DNA of 64,000 nucleotides, from positions 126,528-190,527 of the forward strand of contig NZ_CCXK01000015.1 in NCBI RefSeq assembly GCF_000821305.1, read 5' to 3'. Position numbers and translations under genes: made by a program. Below are positions 62,883 to 64,000 of this stretch, piece after piece; the first letter of the stretch is position 1, and each line of letters opens with the position of its first letter. The stretch comes from Clostridium culturomicium. Its GTDB lineage: Bacteria > Bacillota > Clostridia > Clostridiales > Clostridiaceae. The notes under the pieces were generated by a model, which searched no databases, was not told the origin of the DNA, and saw only the letters and a program-made list of their open reading frames with translations.

Positions 62883-63791
62883 TTACTTATACAGGTTAAT
62901 CATTTTTTCTAATTTTTCTTTTATATTGTCTCTTAAAAATGTTGGTTTAATGACTTCTACGTTGTCTCCAAAACTTAAAATCATACCTTCTACCCAATTA
63001 CTATAAGGTATTTTTATTACAGCTGTAGTATATCCCTTTTCCTCTTTAAGTTCTTCATACTCCTCAAAGCTCTCCAAAATTATTCCCTTAAAGTTATCTT
63101 TAAATCTCAACTCAATTTCTGTTCTTTCATAATCTTTTTCTTTAAAAACATCTTCACCAATAATTTCTTTTAATTCAAACTGTTCATCACAAACCTTTAT
63201 ATTTTTTATTCTTATTACCTTAAAAATTCTCATTTCATTTTTTAAAGTGCAAAAGCCGTAAACATACCAGCTTAAGGATTTAAAGATTATTTTATAAGGC
63301 TCTATTATCCTTTCAGTGCTTTCCCCATTACCATTAACATATTGAAACTTTATAGGATTTCTATTTAAAATTGCTTTATCTATTATATTTATAATTTTAT
63401 TTAGACCTTCGCCCCTTCCCCATTTAGAAAAATCTATTATCAGTCTATCTTCTCTACCATTTTCATTTTTCTTGAGGCCTTCAAGTTTATTAATTAAAGC
63501 TATAGTTTTAGTATTTTCATATGAATTGTTTATTCCCTTCAAAAGCTTATTCACCAAAGCTGCTTCTTCCTTGGTCATTGATGAATTATTTACTTTAAAC
63601 TCTTCAATTATCCCATATCCTCCACCATTGCCTTTGAAAGACACAATTGGAACTCCAGCCCTTTCTATGATTTCCATATCCCTTTGAATAGTCTTTATAG
63701 AAACTTGAAATTTCTCTGAAAGTTCTCTAGCTGTAACTCTTTCTCTATTATTTAAAATCATTATAATCGCTACTAATCTATCTAATTTCAT
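62883..63791 (-). CDS. HTH_11/WYL-domain transcriptional regulator
   Basis: 302 residues: an N-terminal wHTH ('RVTARELSEKFQVSIKTIQRDMEII', split, about 18-42) and a WYL domain ('YKIIFKSLSWYVYGFCTLKNEMRIFKVIRI', split, about 167-196), with a C-terminal WCX-like extension ('SFGDNVEVIKPTFLR'). This is the common YafY layout. GGAG lies seven bases before the ATG. It follows the partial gene at the window edge, 16 nt apart, likely co-transcribed. Confidence 0.9.
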   Translation of the reverse strand: MKLDRLVAIIMILNNRERVTARELSEKFQVSIKTIQRDMEIIERAGVPIVSFKGNGGGYGIIEEFKVNNSSMTKEEAALVNKLLKGINNSYENTKTIALINKLEGLKKNENGREDRLIIDFSKWGRGEGLNKIINIIDKAILNRNPIKFQYVNGNGESTERIIEPYKIIFKSLSWYVYGFCTLKNEMRIFKVIRIKNIKVCDEQFELKEIIGEDVFKEKDYERTEIELRFKDNFKGIILESFEEYEELKEEKGYTTAVIKIPYSNWVEGMILSFGDNVEVIKPTFLRDNIKEKLEKMINLYK

Positions 63792-63807
63792 TCTTTAACT
63801 CCAAATT

Positions 63808-64000
63808 TTATTTTACTATTTTCTTATCAATAACCTTTCCATTTGCATATTCCTTTAATAATTCAATGGCATAACTCATATATTCTTCTAATTCCTCATC
63901 TCCATCAAAGGAAATTATATTCATTAATATATGTCTGGTTCCTTCAGTAATCATGGCTCTTTCAGAGTCTGAAGTGCTACTCCCAAATTTTCCAAAATCA
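63808..64000 (-). CDS. Partial gene, 3' end only
   Basis: The - strand frame is open from the window edge to the stop at 63808, giving 63 C-terminal residues (ending 'LKEYANGKVIDKKIVK'). Helical and mixed charge. The family cannot be identified from this part; a TetR-like or other small regulator is a possibility only. The 5' end lies outside the window. Confidence 0.6.
   Translation of the reverse strand, partial: DFGKFGSSTSDSERAMITEGTRHILMNIISFDGDEELEEYMSYAIELLKEYANGKVIDKKIVK

Noticed and set aside
1..64000. tRNA, rRNA, integrase, transposase or CRISPR features
   Set aside because: None seen on either strand by reading; a tRNAscan/Infernal run would be needed to exclude small RNAs fully.

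Overview
The window is low-GC, AT-rich DNA from a Firmicute, most likely a Clostridium-type anaerobe. Supporting signs are strong AGGAGG-type ribosome sites, many GTG/TTG starts, a T-box before serS, YesM/YesN-type regulators, a potABCD operon with its XRE-cupin regulator, and a flavinylated extracytoplasmic reductase pair. No rRNA, tRNA, insertion sequence, prophage or CRISPR array was seen. The species cannot be named from sequence alone.

Layout. 1-8.5 kb: a GH35 beta-galactosidase, the polyamine operon (regulator-potA-potB-potC-potD), and a small operon with shikimate dehydrogenase and chorismate mutase. 8.5-14 kb: a patatin phospholipase, an alpha/beta hydrolase, YaaA, a pentapeptide-repeat protein, an MFS transporter and a relic of hypF. 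14-22.4 kb: a second, plant-type patatin; a TetR-controlled MMPL/YhgE-like export pair; a MATE pump; RsgA. 22.4-24.7 kb: an isolated 25-codon peptide gene with its own promoter and terminator, then T-box-controlled serS. 24.8-33 kb: a Crp/Fnr regulator divergent from two YdcZ half-transporters, a DUF488 protein, two permease halves, and a GntR-controlled ABC exporter operon with a perfect inverted-repeat operator.

33-44 kb: two back-to-back ECF sigma/anti-sigma modules, then two paralogous FMN/FAD reductases flanking a YesMN two-component system. This looks like a regulated extracytoplasmic electron-acceptor system. 44-48.4 kb: genes under Fur-like boxes (a heterodimeric exporter-fold ABC transporter, a PF11756 protein and YbaN). 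48.4-56.4 kb: an AlaX-type tRNA editing protein, a 2-hydroxyacid dehydrogenase, a TetM-like GTPase, a nonsense-interrupted EreA/ChaN-like gene, and a YitT-family membrane protein behind a cobalamin riboswitch. 56.4-64 kb: a lipoprotein hydrolase, an SPL-like radical SAM protein, a frameshifted ClbS/DfsB gene, GyrI-like and VanZ proteins, a PadR-SEDS (FtsW/RodA-like) pair, a WYL regulator and the 3' end of another gene.

The strongest leads are the riboswitch / 14-codon ORF / terminator / YitT arrangement (56.1-56.4 kb), the 25-residue peptide gene (22.6-22.9 kb) and the two-flavoprotein + YesMN locus. At least three genes are decaying: hypF, the EreA/ChaN-like gene and the ClbS-like gene. All family names come from reading the translations; no database search was run.
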